Of a DNA stretch of 64,000 bases, positions 1-46,570 are shown in pieces. The notes under the pieces are model-generated. The model was not told where the DNA came from. It did no database searches and saw only the letters and a program-made list of their open reading frames with translations. Position 1 is the stretch's first letter; the number at the start of each line of letters is the position of its first letter. The translations under genes were made by a program, and so were the position numbers. The stretch is from Albula goreensis (lineage: Eukaryota; Chordata; Actinopteri; Albuliformes; Albulidae): the NCBI GenBank assembly GCA_022829145.1, contig CM040742.1:2689158-2753157 (forward strand), read 5' to 3'.

Positions 1-1102
1 CAAAGGATTGTCTTTCTTCAGTGGTCAAGTTTTTTTTTCACAGAACAAAGAAAATAAAAAAAAAATAGGCGTGTCATGCCTGAGTTCTGTCTGAACTATC
101 CCCCTGTTGCTCAGATGCCTGGGGCGAGATCCAGCTTCGCCCCGGCCCGCTGTACTGTACCTTACAGTAGAATACGTCACCCCTCAACATGAGCGCCCAT
201 ACCATACATAAAAGAGAGCAGTCACTATAAAGGTGACTGTAATTGAGCGTATAGATTTACACTGGATGGATTTTGTCATACCTGTCAATCAAACAGGGAC
301 AATATATAGGCAATACTGTGACAAAAGCTTTAAAAAAAAATACTGAAATTGAATCGCCGTTGTAATTCTCCATTCCCAGCTATAGGTATAACCCGAGAGT
401 CTTGATGTGCTGACTAAAGCAATGTAATTTCCAGGCGAAAGCCGATCCACATACCAAACAATAAACAGCAACAACATCACTGTGTTTCAGTATGGGGGTC
501 TTAAAGAAACGATATAAAGAGCGATATATTGATCGGAAGGCAGTTTTCTTTTCATTAAATATATACAGAAATGCGTGCAGAATTGCTGAATGTGAAGGAA
601 AGAACTCAAAGAGAAATTAAATGGGAAAGAGAGTAGGTGGATGGAGAGAATGAGACGGAGAGAGAAACGCTATTGATGTTCTTCTTCTATGTGACATGAT
701 AGTATGCTTTTCGTTTTTAAGTGTATGTTTTGGCAAAACACATGTACGTTTCTCATGCCAGCAAAGCAAATTAGAACAAGTCTGCAGCCTGCACACTCTT
801 TTATCTCTGCACGTGATTATTTAAAAGTATAGCCCAAAAGTCAATCTCTCTTGTGTGCCTTCATTTAATGATGGGAGGGTAATGTTTCATTACCCTTATA
901 ATGGGTGTAACTGCAAGAGCTGCCAATCACTGGACTGTTTGAATAGTACAAACTGAAACAGTGAGGGTTGTTTCTCCGCAGAAAACCACAATAAAAAGTC
1001 AGTGAGTCACTAGCATACGGTTTCACAAAACCCCTTTCCCAAGCCAAAAGCTTCGTCGTGCACTGAAAATACCCTCTCTACAATAATATTGCAGATTTTT
1101 CT

Positions 1103-1131
<29 letters not shown>
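1103..1131. repeat. TCA trinucleotide microsatellite
   Basis: About nine uninterrupted TCA units followed by a pyrimidine-rich CTTCTT run. It lies in the presumed col4a6 intron. Confidence 0.9.
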
Positions 1132-1133
<2 letters not shown>

Positions 1134-4100
1134 CTTCTTCTCCTTCTAAACGGGAAATCTCTTCCCATTCTAAACGGACCAGAGTCAGACAAGATTACAG
1201 TCTGGTAATCAGACGGTTAATTCATAATAGAAGATTGATTCTGCATGATTTTTCAAGGGATTGGGAGTACAAGAGTGGGAGGGAATGAGTGAGAGAGAGA
1301 GGGAGTGAGAAAGGGTACTAAAGCGTTAGAAACATGAGCCAACTCCTCTGTCAGCCACTTGTGACAAGCAGAAAGGTTTACTGCCAAACTTCAATGGATC
1401 ATTAAACACAAGGATACCTATCTTAATCTGTGTTTTGTTTTCGGTAAAGCAATGTCAGTGTGCAGTAAACCCCAACACATTCCAAACTGCCAGTGTCAAG
1501 GAACATCAAAGATAGAAAGATACAAACAACAATACAATCTCGCACTGTTCCTATATTTGTATCAACCAAAAGCTAATAAAGTCTCTGCCAAACACATTAT
1601 TTTTATCATGATGTAAATCACCAAAGGGACACTAAGAACAGTATGGCATGTGAAAACGGATTGCATATAAACATATCATGCAAAACAATTGTAAGTATGG
1701 CCAAATTACAAGGTGGGCAACAGGAAAGAGATGTGTGAGGACAAGAAGGGAACAGAGACCGCATGCCACCCTTGTGTACACATCGACAACGTTTTAGTGC
1801 TTAAGCAGATCCCAGTGGCAGCTTCGACGGCTGTTCTCACGGCACACTGTCAGAGATGGGAAAACGGGACTTTACTTTACTACTTTGGGAAAACGCAAAT
1901 GTCTCGTCAGAGCAAAAGGATGCACAGGGTGGAAGGTTACAGCTCAAGGCCGACCACGATCTACAAAATCATTTCGGAATACTTGACAGGACGATGACTG
2001 ACTATCCACCATGCCTGGACCAGGCCAACAGGCACACACATACACAGAAAAAGACAGAGAGTTGAAGAAAGAGAAAGTGTTTGAGTGTGAGTAGAGTTTG
2101 TTGGGTATATTGAGTGGATGAAGAGGGCGAGGGGACAAGCTGAGAGGGTTTGATGAGTGACTGGGTGAGTGAATGGGGTTCAGATGAGCACTGTGTATTT
2201 AGCTCTCTGGTACAGTGGGTGATTGGTTAAGCAGTTTGACTGGGCGGGAGCTCTGAAGAACACAGACTTTGCAGAGGGAAGAAGAAGACTCGATCTCTTG
2301 GCACACGCAGTTTTGCCCCGGGCTGGATTCAGGCTTGCCTGTGCACATTACAGCTTATCCACTAATCCACGATCTGTCTCCTCCATGACAGGGCTGCACC
2401 TCCTGCTCCAGGACATGGAAAAATATCCCCAAGAAGAAGGAACGGTTCCAACTTGACTAAAATTTCCTTGAAATCCCTTACTACACAGTAGTTCTGATAC
2501 AACAACATACCACAGCATTCTAAGGGGAAAAGCTTCTGCTACAATTGAAATTCTACCTCTTGCTTAAGACTGTATGATGCCAGGGCCAGCCTTGGGTTTC
2601 AGAGGGGGATAGGTCTGCAAAGATGAAAATGAGTCAGGAGTTGAGAAAGGGAAAAAAAGAGAAAAGGGCAGAGGTGCCAATGTCAACACCCTAATGGAAT
2701 AATGAGAGTCTCGTACCACACACAAACAGAAGTGCCCATGTGTGTGCCTGATAAAGTGTGCATGTGCGTGTGCACACAGGCTCATCAAAATGCTCGTACG
2801 AAACTACAATCACGCTGTTTCCTGTGCAGAGAAATAACGCAGAAACACCTGAGAGAAACGTTTATATGCTCTACCTGCTTGTAATTTACATATCTGACAT
2901 GTAATCTCGGCTCCGTACAATTAGTTTACAACAGCTCTGCCTTTATGTGTTTGAAGTTACGGAAATACGACTGTTATCAAACAGAGCGAACGCAGATTGC
3001 GATCTTCTGAAATCTGGCATCTTTATGCGTTTACGTTATGCTTAGACCTGTCGTCGATGTTTATTTTATGATTTTTATGATTGGGGGCGGGGGGTGGGGG
3101 GTTGGGGTGGTGGAATTTGGGAGCAAAGCCACATATTGCACAATCTACAAGAATGATTGACAGGACTTGAATGCTTCGGCTTTGGGACTAAGAAGCAGGA
3201 ATCGCAACAATAGAGCAGTAATGTATACATTTGATATATCCGTTTTAAAGAAAAGGTACGAAATAACCTGAACCCGATGAAGACCAACTGCAAACCATTA
3301 CAGGGTATAAAAGCGCATTCGGACCTTTCTAAATCCCCCCAACACAGTCTTAACTCAACCTCTCCCCCACTGTAAGACAAAAAACTTGAAGCCTCTTCAC
3401 TTAAAGCGCTTTCACAAAACCTCTGCAATTGAGGGGTGCGTGACACTTAAGTGACCTTTCTCACAGAAAAAGGAAAAAAAAACAATGGCTTAGGGATGTT
3501 TGAAGACCAGCCAACTAACCATGGCACCAGAAAGCAAAACTTTCTTCTACTCCAGCTGATATCGTCCCTCCTCTCTGTCCATACAAACACACAATCTTTA
3601 ACTCACTAAGTGTCTAGTGTAAAGAAGCTCAATACGTTCCTTAGCATTCCAATGGAGTAGCAACACGCTTACACAGCATTGTCCATTGCCCGAAAAGGTT
3701 TATTAGCTATGAACTCCCTTTATCACTATTTACTAGTGACTCTACCAGTCAGCTGGGCACCTGTCAGTCCACTGTCGCTGTAATCCTGTGACTTAGAATG
3801 TAATGTCCAGGGAGAATCTCCTCTAACTGTAGCTAGCTTGTTAGCTACCGTGGAGCCTGACACTCAAACAAACGAAAAACGGATAAATGTGTACCAAGTA
3901 ATGGTTAATCAGTTACACAGACAACAATGATCTTCATCAGAATGAATCCTGCTGTCTGATTCAGTCTCTACGAGGGCATTAATAAAGCAAGGCGATTTTT
4001 TTTTTTGTTTTTAACGGAAAAAAAAACTGCATCAAAATCTTCTAGTCTAAGATCCCATGGCTAAGTTGTCAGCAATGAAAATAATCTTTAAAAAGTATCA

Positions 4101-4286
4101 AACGTATTTTTATTTTATTAAAGAATCTTTTCTATTTACCTTTTTAAGCGTCTGTAAATCATAGTATTTACCTATGCTCTTTGAGATACATTTTAAAATT
4201 TAAGCTGCATATCCATCCAGTATTAGCTGGGTGCAAACAAGACTGCAAACTGTAATGTTATGAAATTAAATTATACATAGATATCC

Positions 4287-4343
4287 AAGAAGTAATAGAC
4301 ACCTTTAGTTTTATCAAAAACAGTCGGTGTCTATTTACTTCTT
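4287..4343. repeat. Near-perfect inverted repeat (hairpin)
   Basis: The arm at 4287-4303 (AAGAAGTAATAGACACC) pairs with 4326-4343 (GGTGTCTATTTACTTCTT). All bases pair except one extra base in the right arm, and the loop is 22 nt. The size fits a small-RNA precursor or the remnant of a miniature inverted-repeat element. No function can be assigned from one genome. Confidence 0.6.
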
Positions 4344-7300
4344 GCATGTCTTTGTATATATATGTCACACTTCATCCGCTTGGACAACCTCATACACCCT
4401 GAAGACAATCCCGATTCTGTGGCTATGCAAATTGGGAGAAGTGGAGACACTTCCCATTGGTTCTGTAGTTTATGACTTAAAACAAATCATCCCATTCTTT
4501 GCTCGACCTAAACTTTGGCAGCAAATAATCCAAGCTTCGAACCCCTGGCTATCGCTGACATGCCTAACAAAAGTCCATGATGGCATTCCATCTGCTGGAG
4601 TATGCAAATCAGGCAGGCCAATTGATGGAGGCCAACTTCAGATGAGGAATGTTCCGCAGGGTGACACCTGCTGTTGGGAGGAGCTAACAATGTGTTAGGT
4701 CAATGCAGGTCCAAAATTCCTCTGATGTCACAATGTCAGGGGTGGGGTGGGGGGGGGCTTAGGAGAGTACCCCCAGCAACAGCCAGGTAGCCTTTCCTGA
4801 AGAAGAGTGATGTCAAAATTACCCCCAGCAAGCACAGGTCTGTTGCCTCAGCATGTAGTCTGCAAATTTTTGGCATTTAGCACAAAATAATTTACATACA
4901 CTATGTCTTAAAATATTGGAACCTACAGGATAGGATTTTAGGCATTCCATTTATGAAATGACCTACTTTACAGGTTTGCTTTGGGCCGTAAAATATTCTC
5001 CCCACAGGAAACCACTCTGATTTTGTACATTTTTACATTTATGGTGACATTTACATTTTTTTTTTCAAATAAAAATGAGTTTGAAATTCTCTGTGCTCTG
5101 AAATATACATTTTTGAATTATATAATTATTTTTAGCTGTATGAGACCACTCTGGGATCAGTGGGCTGAACTTGAACCTGCAACAGTTTCATTGCTGGATT
5201 GAGAGGGAAAAATTTAGCTTTCTGACAGGCTAAAACCACAGGCCAGGTAACTGTACATGTAAATAAACTTGAATTACATTTGGGCTCTGAGATTGCCTTA
5301 TTCACGGCTACTGCCTGCATCTCCTGGCTAAAGACGACCAAGACGTTGGACTCTTGTTAAAACAAAGCCACCCTAACCGTGTCTAACGGCAGACCTGAAG
5401 AAAATTCCGTTCCAGCAACCGAACTCGTGGTGTTCATGTATTGTGCCTCCGACCGACGAATATTTTCATATTTAGGTAAAGGCTGGAGGGCGTGAATAGT
5501 TGCGTATTGCAGTTACTCTCTGCAGGGGAAGACAGTGAAACACGTCTGACCTTTAAAACAAGTTCTGGTTCCAACGTACAAGCAAAGGCATGTGTTATGA
5601 GCCTGGCCAACTTTCAGTGGCATGACTGATGGAACACCCTACAGCTCAACAGAAATAAACACCTGCGGTTATGAACAATTAAAATGGACCTCCAGCATGC
5701 AAAAAACTGATTCTTAACCTTCACCTGCAGACCCTCAAACCCTTCTGCTACTGTATTGTCACTCAACTGATTTTCAAAATTGCAACTGTAGGCTCAATGC
5801 ATATCTTTCATTTTTGTACACATAGAGTTTTGAAACTCACAAACTGTCCAAAACATGTTCAATTTGTTCACGTTTGCAACAGCTATATTTGATATTCAAT
5901 GTGCTATGAATGAGATAAGCAAATAATTATGAAACTGTAATTACACTGATAAGTCATATTCAAGAATTAAACAGTGCTAGCACAGAGTAAGTTCTCAAAG
6001 AGAGATCAAACTAAATTACAGGTTGTGCTGTCTAATTCTTACCCCGCTAAATCACTTTGCCACAATGTTTCTATCTGTTTTCTCTTCCTCTTTTTTTCCA
6101 TGCCAACTGCACCTGAGAATCAGGTGAAGGCGTTTTGATCCTCTTTGGAATCAAATGAATTACTCTTCCCTAATTATGGGATGCTTCTGTATCAGCCAGT
6201 CCCACATCTCACAGACACCGAGGAAAATCACTTCCAAGCCTATTGTGTCTCTCCCATAAACCACAAAGACGGTCTTATATGCAGTTTTGACTGAGGTGCA
6301 TGTGTGAGGACATGGAGAACTGTGATTTGTTTTTTTTTTTTTGTCTTTATCCGTAGCATGCAAAGTAGTCTCTGTAAATGAATTACAGTCTTCTAGTTTA
6401 TATAACATGTTCTTTTCCCTAGTTTCTCCAGAGTCCCCCACCAAACAAACCTCTGGGCTGAGTCACAAAACAAAATAAAGGACAGGTATGGCCATGGCAC
6501 TGGTGCATATAGATCCCAGGTTACATGTACCTGCTGTAGCTTTTAACATATCCAGGATTCGTTTTACTTTTTAAGCTGGATATTATCAGAATCCGCCCCT
6601 GTTTGAATTGTCTCTGCACATCTGGCTAGAAACTATTTGACTTCCATTGAACTTTGCAGCTGTACCTCCTGCTTCTGTTTCTCTAAGTCTTGCAGATCGG
6701 TTCTGCTTTTTAGGTTCTGTAAAATGGGGCGATATTCTCATATACATGGTTTAATCGCCACCGCCCCAGTCTTGTGTTGGAATGTATTTCTGCATCATAG
6801 AACACAAACATCCATGATGAACGGATAATGCAGCGCTAATATTACATATTAGAAATTGAAACGTCAAATAGGCGCGCTTTACAAATTACACTTTTGGATT
6901 ATTTGTCTTGTGTAATTTTGGTTTCTAATGAACCGTGTATGTGCGAAGGGTGAATGAAGAACAGGAGAGACAGCATGGTAGTGGAAACAAGGGAAAGCAG
7001 AGAAAATAAATGAGTATGTTTTGTGGAATTTACATAAACAAGACCAAAAGACATCCGTTACATACAATATCACTTAGAGAAGGTATGAAACTATACACAT
7101 GTTCTGTTATCGTCTCCAATAATCATTGGCTAAGTGCATTACTCTTCAAACAGAATGACATTACAGAATATATGTAGGATACTGCTCACGAAGAATGCTT
7201 GTAGGTGACTGGATAAACTCCAGTTGTATTAATGGTTCCACAGCAGTATTCAAATTGACCAGAAGAGTGTGAATCAGTCACCACAACCATCCTTTTCCTA

Positions 7301-9573
7301 GACAGCAGCAACCTTGTCTGTGCCAGCTGCTAAAGGGCAGAGATAACATCTACACCGCGGAAGCTACTCTGCCACACTTCCCGCCAGGGCCGAGTCCATT
7401 GCCAAGAACCTCTGCGTACAGATGGCAGAGCAGTGAGCTGAAATGAACATGTGCCCAGGGTTTGCCAAGTTTGCCCTTCTGATGGAACCCCATAGAGTCA
7501 GTGTTGTCTCTCTCTTTGAACTCTTAAAACTGCTAATGAAGCCTGTTTTTCGTACAAGTGTTGATTTGGCAAAAAGCAACAAGAGAAAACGAAAAAGTAG
7601 CAAGCCAAACAACATAAAGTTGGCTGTAACGCTCACCATTTTATTTGATTTTCAGCCAAAAGTAAAAGAGGGAGAGTGTCATTAAAACTGTTAATTAATT
7701 GAATGGTCTCAAACTATGAAGTATCCATTTCTGACTCAAAATTCCTATTACATTACAAGAGAATATAGTGGAAAACACCTTCCTGCTTCCACAAGTTCCC
7801 CCCACAACCTTGACACTCTACACCTGTCAATCAATTACTGGCCCTGCCCCTCAGCAAGAAAAAAAAAAACTAGATCAGGGGTGGCTGTAGTTATGCATCA
7901 GAAATGAAGTTGAAATTTTTGAATGACCTGTTATTATCTTGAAAATTCAAAAATAGTCTCTAATTCTATTAAATAAATTATCCATTATCTGATAAATTGA
8001 TCTATTTGTCTTAATAGAGATCCATGCCTGCCTAACTTTGAGCAACAACTGAACTGAAAAGTTATTTTAAAGATAGCAAATCATAACTAAGCGGTAAATG
8101 GATCTACAGATATTTCATAGCGAAGTCACTTCAGGTTCAGACAAGTGGAAGCATATCTTTCTCATGTCCCTAAGGAAAGAAGAGTGTTAGAGCTCTATAA
8201 AAAATATAGGTCCATTTTTTCAAGAGAGTTTTAAAGGACACACATATTGTGTTGGACCGTTTCTAATGGATAAACCAATCTCATGTGTCCGCTCACAAAA
8301 AATAAAATAAAAACTCGAATCACGAATCACGGATACAAGTCAGTTGTAAACAGGTATGACTAAATCTCAGCAGAGGATCTCAAAATCCCCACAGCTAGGT
8401 GACAATTATTCTCAATTATTAATCTGATCTCTGATTCATTTCAAATGCATTTATAATTCTTCTGCTATTAACAAATAAAAAGGGAAACAGGCGCATCTTT
8501 GGAATTGTTAGCGCTGTAGAGTAGGCAGCACGTGATGAAAAAGACCACAGGAGATAATATTAAAATATTATTCGGTCAGTTCAGAAGGATATCGTCATGA
8601 CAAGTTACTTCATTTCATTGCCTCATACAAAGGCTCATCAAACAACCAACAGGAAGGATTTATCATCTGATATAATTTTGTGTACGCTAATTTTGATTTC
8701 TAATACACTGCATGCAACGACGGAGAATTTGGAGAGTGAAAAGACATTAGTTAAGTCTGAAGGAAATACAGCGATAGCAGCTACTGACAGCGCACGGAGA
8801 AGTCAGGGCAAGAAACGGAGCGTGAGGGGGGTAAAAAAATAAATATAAATATTTACATTTATTAATAAATATTTTTTCACTCTTAAAACTCTATTGCTTC
8901 GAGTGTAACTGACATCTATATCATATGTATTTATATATTATTAAGCACACAGTATCTTCCCTTTTTTGAGAAGTGTGCTCCAATTGGCTCTGTACCATGT
9001 AAGAGTTGTCAATGCAAGATATTGAAACCATCCGATACGGAAACATGAGTCATGAATCGGTACATAACGTCAGTTTTGTTATTTTTACAATAGCCATTTC
9101 CCTGATGGTACAAACAAGAAAATACGACGAAAATGCAGGTGTGACTCTATAAGTTCTGACTACTTATACTCGCAGCGTTTGCCATTACCACAGTTGCAAT
9201 GTCATCGATTTTAAATTACAGCCACAAATTAAAAGGCATAAGTAAAGTGTGAACTCATTTCGGCTTGCAAGAATACGGTAGCTATATAGTATTAAAATGA
9301 GACATATGTAAGACGTACATTTCACTTAAAATTGTCTGCTCAATGTATTACCCTTATTTCAAATTTGCGCATTCTAGCCTACTCATATGTAATTTTCCAT
9401 AAGTTAAAAAACTGAAGAATAACATGTCGATGACTGCACTACAACATCTAATTAAAAACATGTTACAATAAAGTCAATAAAACCTTAACGACTGAGAAAA
9501 GTATTTATGCCACTGACAACTGCTGATACAAACAACAACACAGATTAAAGCGACGGACATCAACTGGACTTAC

Positions 9574-9796
9574 CCCGTATGCAGTCTCAACTGCAAGGAC
9601 AACTGCGATTACGAAAATTCTGAAAACAAAACAACAGAATTATCATTTAGTTTTCCATCAGACAGGTAGGAATTATTCTGCTCGTATACTTGTCGTTAAC
9701 TCAAATAAACGAGTTATATATGTTTTAAAGACATAAAATCTTAATACGATTGCAGTAGCTCTCGAATAAATACAGTCACACGCACCCGAATCTCAT
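9574..9796 (-). CDS. col4a6: Collagen IV alpha-6-like chain, signal-peptide exons (partial, 5' end of gene)
   Basis: The start of a secreted protein is read leftward. A start codon at 9796-9794 in a good context (CAAA before ATG) opens 11 coding nt (9796-9786). A GTGCGT donor follows, then a 166-nt intron (9785-9620) with a pyrimidine-rich TTTTCAG acceptor, then a 46-nt exon (9619-9574) ending at a GTAAGT donor. The joined frame is MRFGIFVIAVVLAVETAYG: one basic residue, a hydrophobic core, then a polar cleavage-like end. Of the three frames of the 46-nt exon only this one is open. In alpha-2-type collagen IV genes, as I recall them, a small exon of about 45 nt likewise encodes the back half of the signal peptide. 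Divergence from col4a5 two kb away is the canonical collagen IV pair arrangement. The identity rests on synteny plus the signal peptide; no Gly-X-Y exon of this gene is in the window. Confidence 0.6.
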
Positions 9797-9936
9797 TTTG
9801 TCCTGCGCAGTGTGAAACTCCGGTGTCCGTAACCGTGCCTCACTTCTGGCTGTGAGAAACGGCGCTCCAGACTTCACTCGCGCTCGCTGGAGGATCCACG
9901 AAGCGGTTCTTCCACTGCCGCAGATGCGATTAGCAA
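9797..9936 (-). other. col4a6: col4a6-like 5'UTR part of exon 2
   Basis: Upstream of the start codon at 9796 the minus strand has a strong acceptor: a long pyrimidine tract ending CTCTTCCTCTCAG, with the exon beginning at 9936. This would be the untranslated part of exon 2. It contains no other ATG on the minus strand, which supports 9796 as the first start codon. Confidence 0.5.
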
Positions 9937-10050
9937 CTGAGAGGAAGAGTGGGAGTGGGGGGTGGAAAAAAAACGCAATGATGAATCAAACGATGGTCGC
10001 AGCAAAGTTTAAAATGTTAGCTGCAAACCATGGTTCTGTTGACTTAAAAT

Positions 10051-10070
10051 AGCGCATGCATGCATGCGCT
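10051..10070. promoter_or_regulatory. 20-bp perfect palindrome with NRF1-like half sites
   Basis: AGCGCATGCATGCATGCGCT reads the same on both strands. It carries two outward GCGCATGC half sites like those in the nuclear respiratory factor 1 consensus (YGCGCAYGCGCR), separated by a few bases. It lies in the short first intron of the col4a6-like gene beside the divergent promoter. Binding is inference. Confidence 0.45.
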
Positions 10071-10094
10071 GGAAAGGCAGAAAACGTTACTCAC

Positions 10095-10140
10095 CAAACG
10101 TCAGTGGTTTGAAAGCTCGTCCGCTTCGCCAACTTGATTC
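10095..10140 (-). other. col4a6: col4a6-like non-coding exon 1 (3' boundary)
   Basis: A near-consensus donor (TTTG/GTGAGTAA) lies on the minus strand, with the exon's last base at 10095. No ATG precedes it in the visible exon, so it would be untranslated. With the acceptor at 9936 it gives a 158-nt intron. Non-coding first exons are known in this gene class. The transcription start is not determined; the outer limit given is arbitrary. Confidence 0.4.
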
Positions 10141-11902
10141 GAACGAGCGCAATAAGCGGTGTGGGCATTAGGGGGGAGGGGGCGGAGTCTCCGGAGGGTA
10201 GTGCTATACACCTTTCCCTCTGTTCAGACAACAGACTAATTACAAAAAGACCGCAGTTGTCCCGCACGTCGCGGCTTACACTATTTGTTGGCGTTGAAGA
10301 TCGTCAAAGTACAGTGAAACTGATGACGTATCATTATTATCACGACCAGAACTATGCACACTCGTGAATACATTTGAAAACCCCTGAACATTGAATAAAG
10401 TATACTAGATAAGGTCATTTTTAATGAATAAAAATAAAGACAAATGATCAAATAATTGCAATAAACGAACAATGAGATGACATTCATATATTGGTGTACC
10501 CAATAAATTATTTGGGATTCTATAATATCAATAATAATTATAATGACATTATTATACATTTTATTATATAACAGTTCATTTTGGAAATATTGCTTTTCTA
10601 TTTTATTATATAGCATGCTTTAAAGCTGTTTTAGTTATTTTTATTTTTACATATCTTGTATGCATATTGTATTATATATGTAGGAAAATTCAGATACACG
10701 ATTTATTCAGTTATTCAAACTATTTAGTTCATCTGTTTGTTTGATTGTCCCGTGATAGACGTTTTAATGTGATGGTCTAGCCAGTGAAACAAACTTGTGA
10801 TGCATACCTCACCTGTTGAACAATTTTTTAATGCTTTCATTGACAGTACGAGTGACTATCCGCATGAAATATATAATAACATAGATACACAGAATTTGTG
10901 CAATTCACAAAGGATGTCTATGTTTCCTCCTTTTTTCACTCATAACTTTTAAAAACACCTACATGAATTTAATCCAGATTTCATGAAAATATATACATGG
11001 GCTTGATTTATTAATACTGCATTATATAAATGAACACCACTCTAAAAACTCACTGGTAACCATTTAAGATGATCAGCATCTTTCAAGCCATTGAATGTGT
11101 CTTGAAGAAACAGCATAACAGACAATAATAAAATACAGTTAACAATTGAATAAAACCACATAACCGTGCTATGGATGGGGCTTGCGTTATTCAATACTGT
11201 ATGGGGCTTTTTGGACATGGAAAATTTAGCAATGGCAACGTGGACATATCTCATTCTCAGTTTCTCGTTTATGCTGTCCACTCCAGGCATGTTACCATTG
11301 TGCGTGAAAATATGAGAGATAAATTACCATGTAAAATTCAAATAAGTTCAATAACCTGCAGAGTCATGCCTTTGGTATGCTGTCATTTGTCCCAAGGAGT
11401 GATTCGGCTGGAAATTAATAGAGTAGGACTAATGTGTCCCAATGCGCATCAAGAAGAAATCTTAGTTAAACCATTGCAAATATTATATTCGTTTGACTGC
11501 TGAATTGAGCAGTGTTAATACAACACGCATATAACATGTATTGGTAATTCTTTACATGATATAAGGAACCTAGCCTTTAAATAAATTGCGCAATATACAA
11601 ATATTTGGAGGAGGGGACTTGGGGACTACTTTTGCGCAATGATCTATGGCAGCAAAAAGTAGTTCCAGTCAACAGGTTAAGTGGCAGCGAAAAACTTAGG
11701 TAAAGCGGCAGAACAGAGTTGGCTCAGGGTAGTGCGATACAGGAGTCAAGCTGTCTGCATACTTTTTGAAGAAAAAAGTTAATCATTTAAGATGATGATT
11801 TGAAGAATATGCATAGTACTATACATGCTTAGTACTAGTTTGTGTTAGTGCTGAGCAGCTGAGTTTTTCTTTAGCAATCTGAAGAAAAGCAGCATTGAGA
11901 GT
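10141..11902. promoter_or_regulatory. Divergent promoter region between col4a6-like and col4a5
   Basis: The two start codons (9796 leftward, 11903 rightward) are 2.1 kb apart. The col4a6-proximal end (about 10130-10290) is GC-richer with several CpGs and a G-rich run near 10168. From about 10360 to 11800 the sequence is strongly AT-rich. I see no clear TATA box at a convincing distance from either start. In mammals the collagen IV pairs share a compact TATA-less bidirectional promoter; here the spacing is larger, so an upstream non-coding col4a5 exon or separate promoters are possible. Confidence 0.5.
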
Positions 11903-45191
<33,289 letters not shown>

Positions 45192-46570
45192 CCCGGAAAC
45201 GCCAGACTCTCAGGACAAACGCTAAACAGCCATGAGGACCAATAATCGGATGGAGGGTGGAATTCGGCATCGCTACGGTGATGACCGGGTCCAACTCAAT
45301 GGTGCTACTGTGCGACACAGCCATAAAAATGAACAGCTGAAAATGAACAAAATCATTTTATAAGTACCTCAAAAAAAAAAAAAGATTTTAAAACCACAAA
45401 AGTTGTCGTGGTGGATGTCTGATAAAGGTGCATTTTGCTATTCTCTTTCTGGGGGAAGTTTTTTGTTCAATATTCTTTTCTGTTTTTATTTTGGTGTTTA
45501 TACACATCTCATGAGAGAAGCGTGCTGTTAAAAGGAGGGATTCATCTCCATGGTAACAAAATGGCACTTTGACTTCTGATATCACAGAGAGAGGACATGC
45601 ACTGAAAAGACTCCTTAGTGTGACTGCATTTTTAACTTTTCACTTTTGAATTTTGGTCTTACCTATGTCTTAGTTTTCTCACATTGTCTACACTGCTGTT
45701 CTCTCAAATTCAAGCATTTCTTTTCTTGTTTGTAAGTAAGTGAATCTGTATATTATGTAAAACGGTTTTTATAACACAAAACACTTTGTCTACCTTACTG
45801 GTTGAATTGCTGGGCTATGCTTACTCAACCTCTTACACAAGCACACATGCACATTGTACAAAGTAAGGTTTATACTAATGATGGTAGAATGATGTTTCAG
45901 AGTGGGTGGAGCTATATTGAACTATGAGTCAATGACGTCTTAGAACCAATCAAAAGGTTTGCTCACCACAGCAGAACTCAACGATTGGTTACAGTCAGTC
46001 AGATACTGTTAACATATGATCGCTCCACTGATTCTTGGTTGGTTAAAAAAATCTTTCTCCCATTACTAGTTTATACAAATGAAACAGTATTTTATATATT
46101 AAAAAGCTTTTTTTTTTTTCAAATAAAATTTTTTAAAGAAATTTGGATGAGATTTGTTTTCATACATTTAGAATTTTTACCTTTTCCATTGATGTTCAGT
46201 TTTGTCAAAGCAACCACAAAGAAAAGATCTGTCCCATGTTTTAAAATATTGTTTTTGTTTTACTAATGTGCTTTTTAAGGGGTGTAGATGTTTTTAAATA
46301 GAAATCTGACAATAGACGTAATATAAACCCATAAACGTTAAAATGTTCCGCTTGTCTTGCTAACTATATCTATGTACATAGTATAAACGTATGGTTAGCA
46401 AGACTAGGGATGGCAAATCATTTCCACTGACAACTGTGGCCCTTTGCAAAAGTAATGTTTATCAACGGGTCATATATCTATTCGTTTTTTAAATCTGTTT
46501 TTCCGTGTTTATTAACCTGAAGTTGTTACCCTTAAAGGTGGAAATAAAAATAAAAGTTGAAAACTGTTTT
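45192..46570 (+). other. col4a5: col4a5 3'UTR
   Basis: Non-coding AT-rich sequence from the stop to the clustered AATAAA signals at 46543-46554, about 1.4 kb. An earlier AATAAA at 46122-46127 could give a shorter transcript. An ORF just beyond (46557-47078) shows no family resemblance. Confidence 0.7.
46543..46554 (+). terminator. col4a5 polyadenylation signals
   Basis: Two overlapping-spaced AATAAA hexamers (46543-46548 and 46549-46554) are followed within 15 bases by a T/G-rich element (CTGTTTTGTTGC), the usual layout of a cleavage site near 46570. Confidence 0.65.

Larger units (their letters stand above)
1..9573 (-). other. Presumed 5' intron of col4a6; no exon recognised
   Basis: This stretch lies downstream, on the minus strand, of the col4a6-like signal-peptide exons ending at 9574 with a good donor (GTAAGT). 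I looked for the next expected exon, the Cys-rich 7S exon of an alpha-2-type collagen IV chain, and did not find it, so the whole stretch is most simply an intron of that gene. It is AT-rich with short open frames only, none resembling a known protein. Visible structure is a TCA microsatellite near 1103-1131 and an inverted repeat at 4287-4343. Being intronic is inference; it could contain an exon I missed. Confidence 0.5.

Noticed and set aside
9786..10095. Direct splice from the donor at 10095 to the 46-nt exon at 9619 as the coding start
   Set aside because: It would create a TGA at the junction and supplies no ATG; the middle exon 9936-9786 solves both problems.
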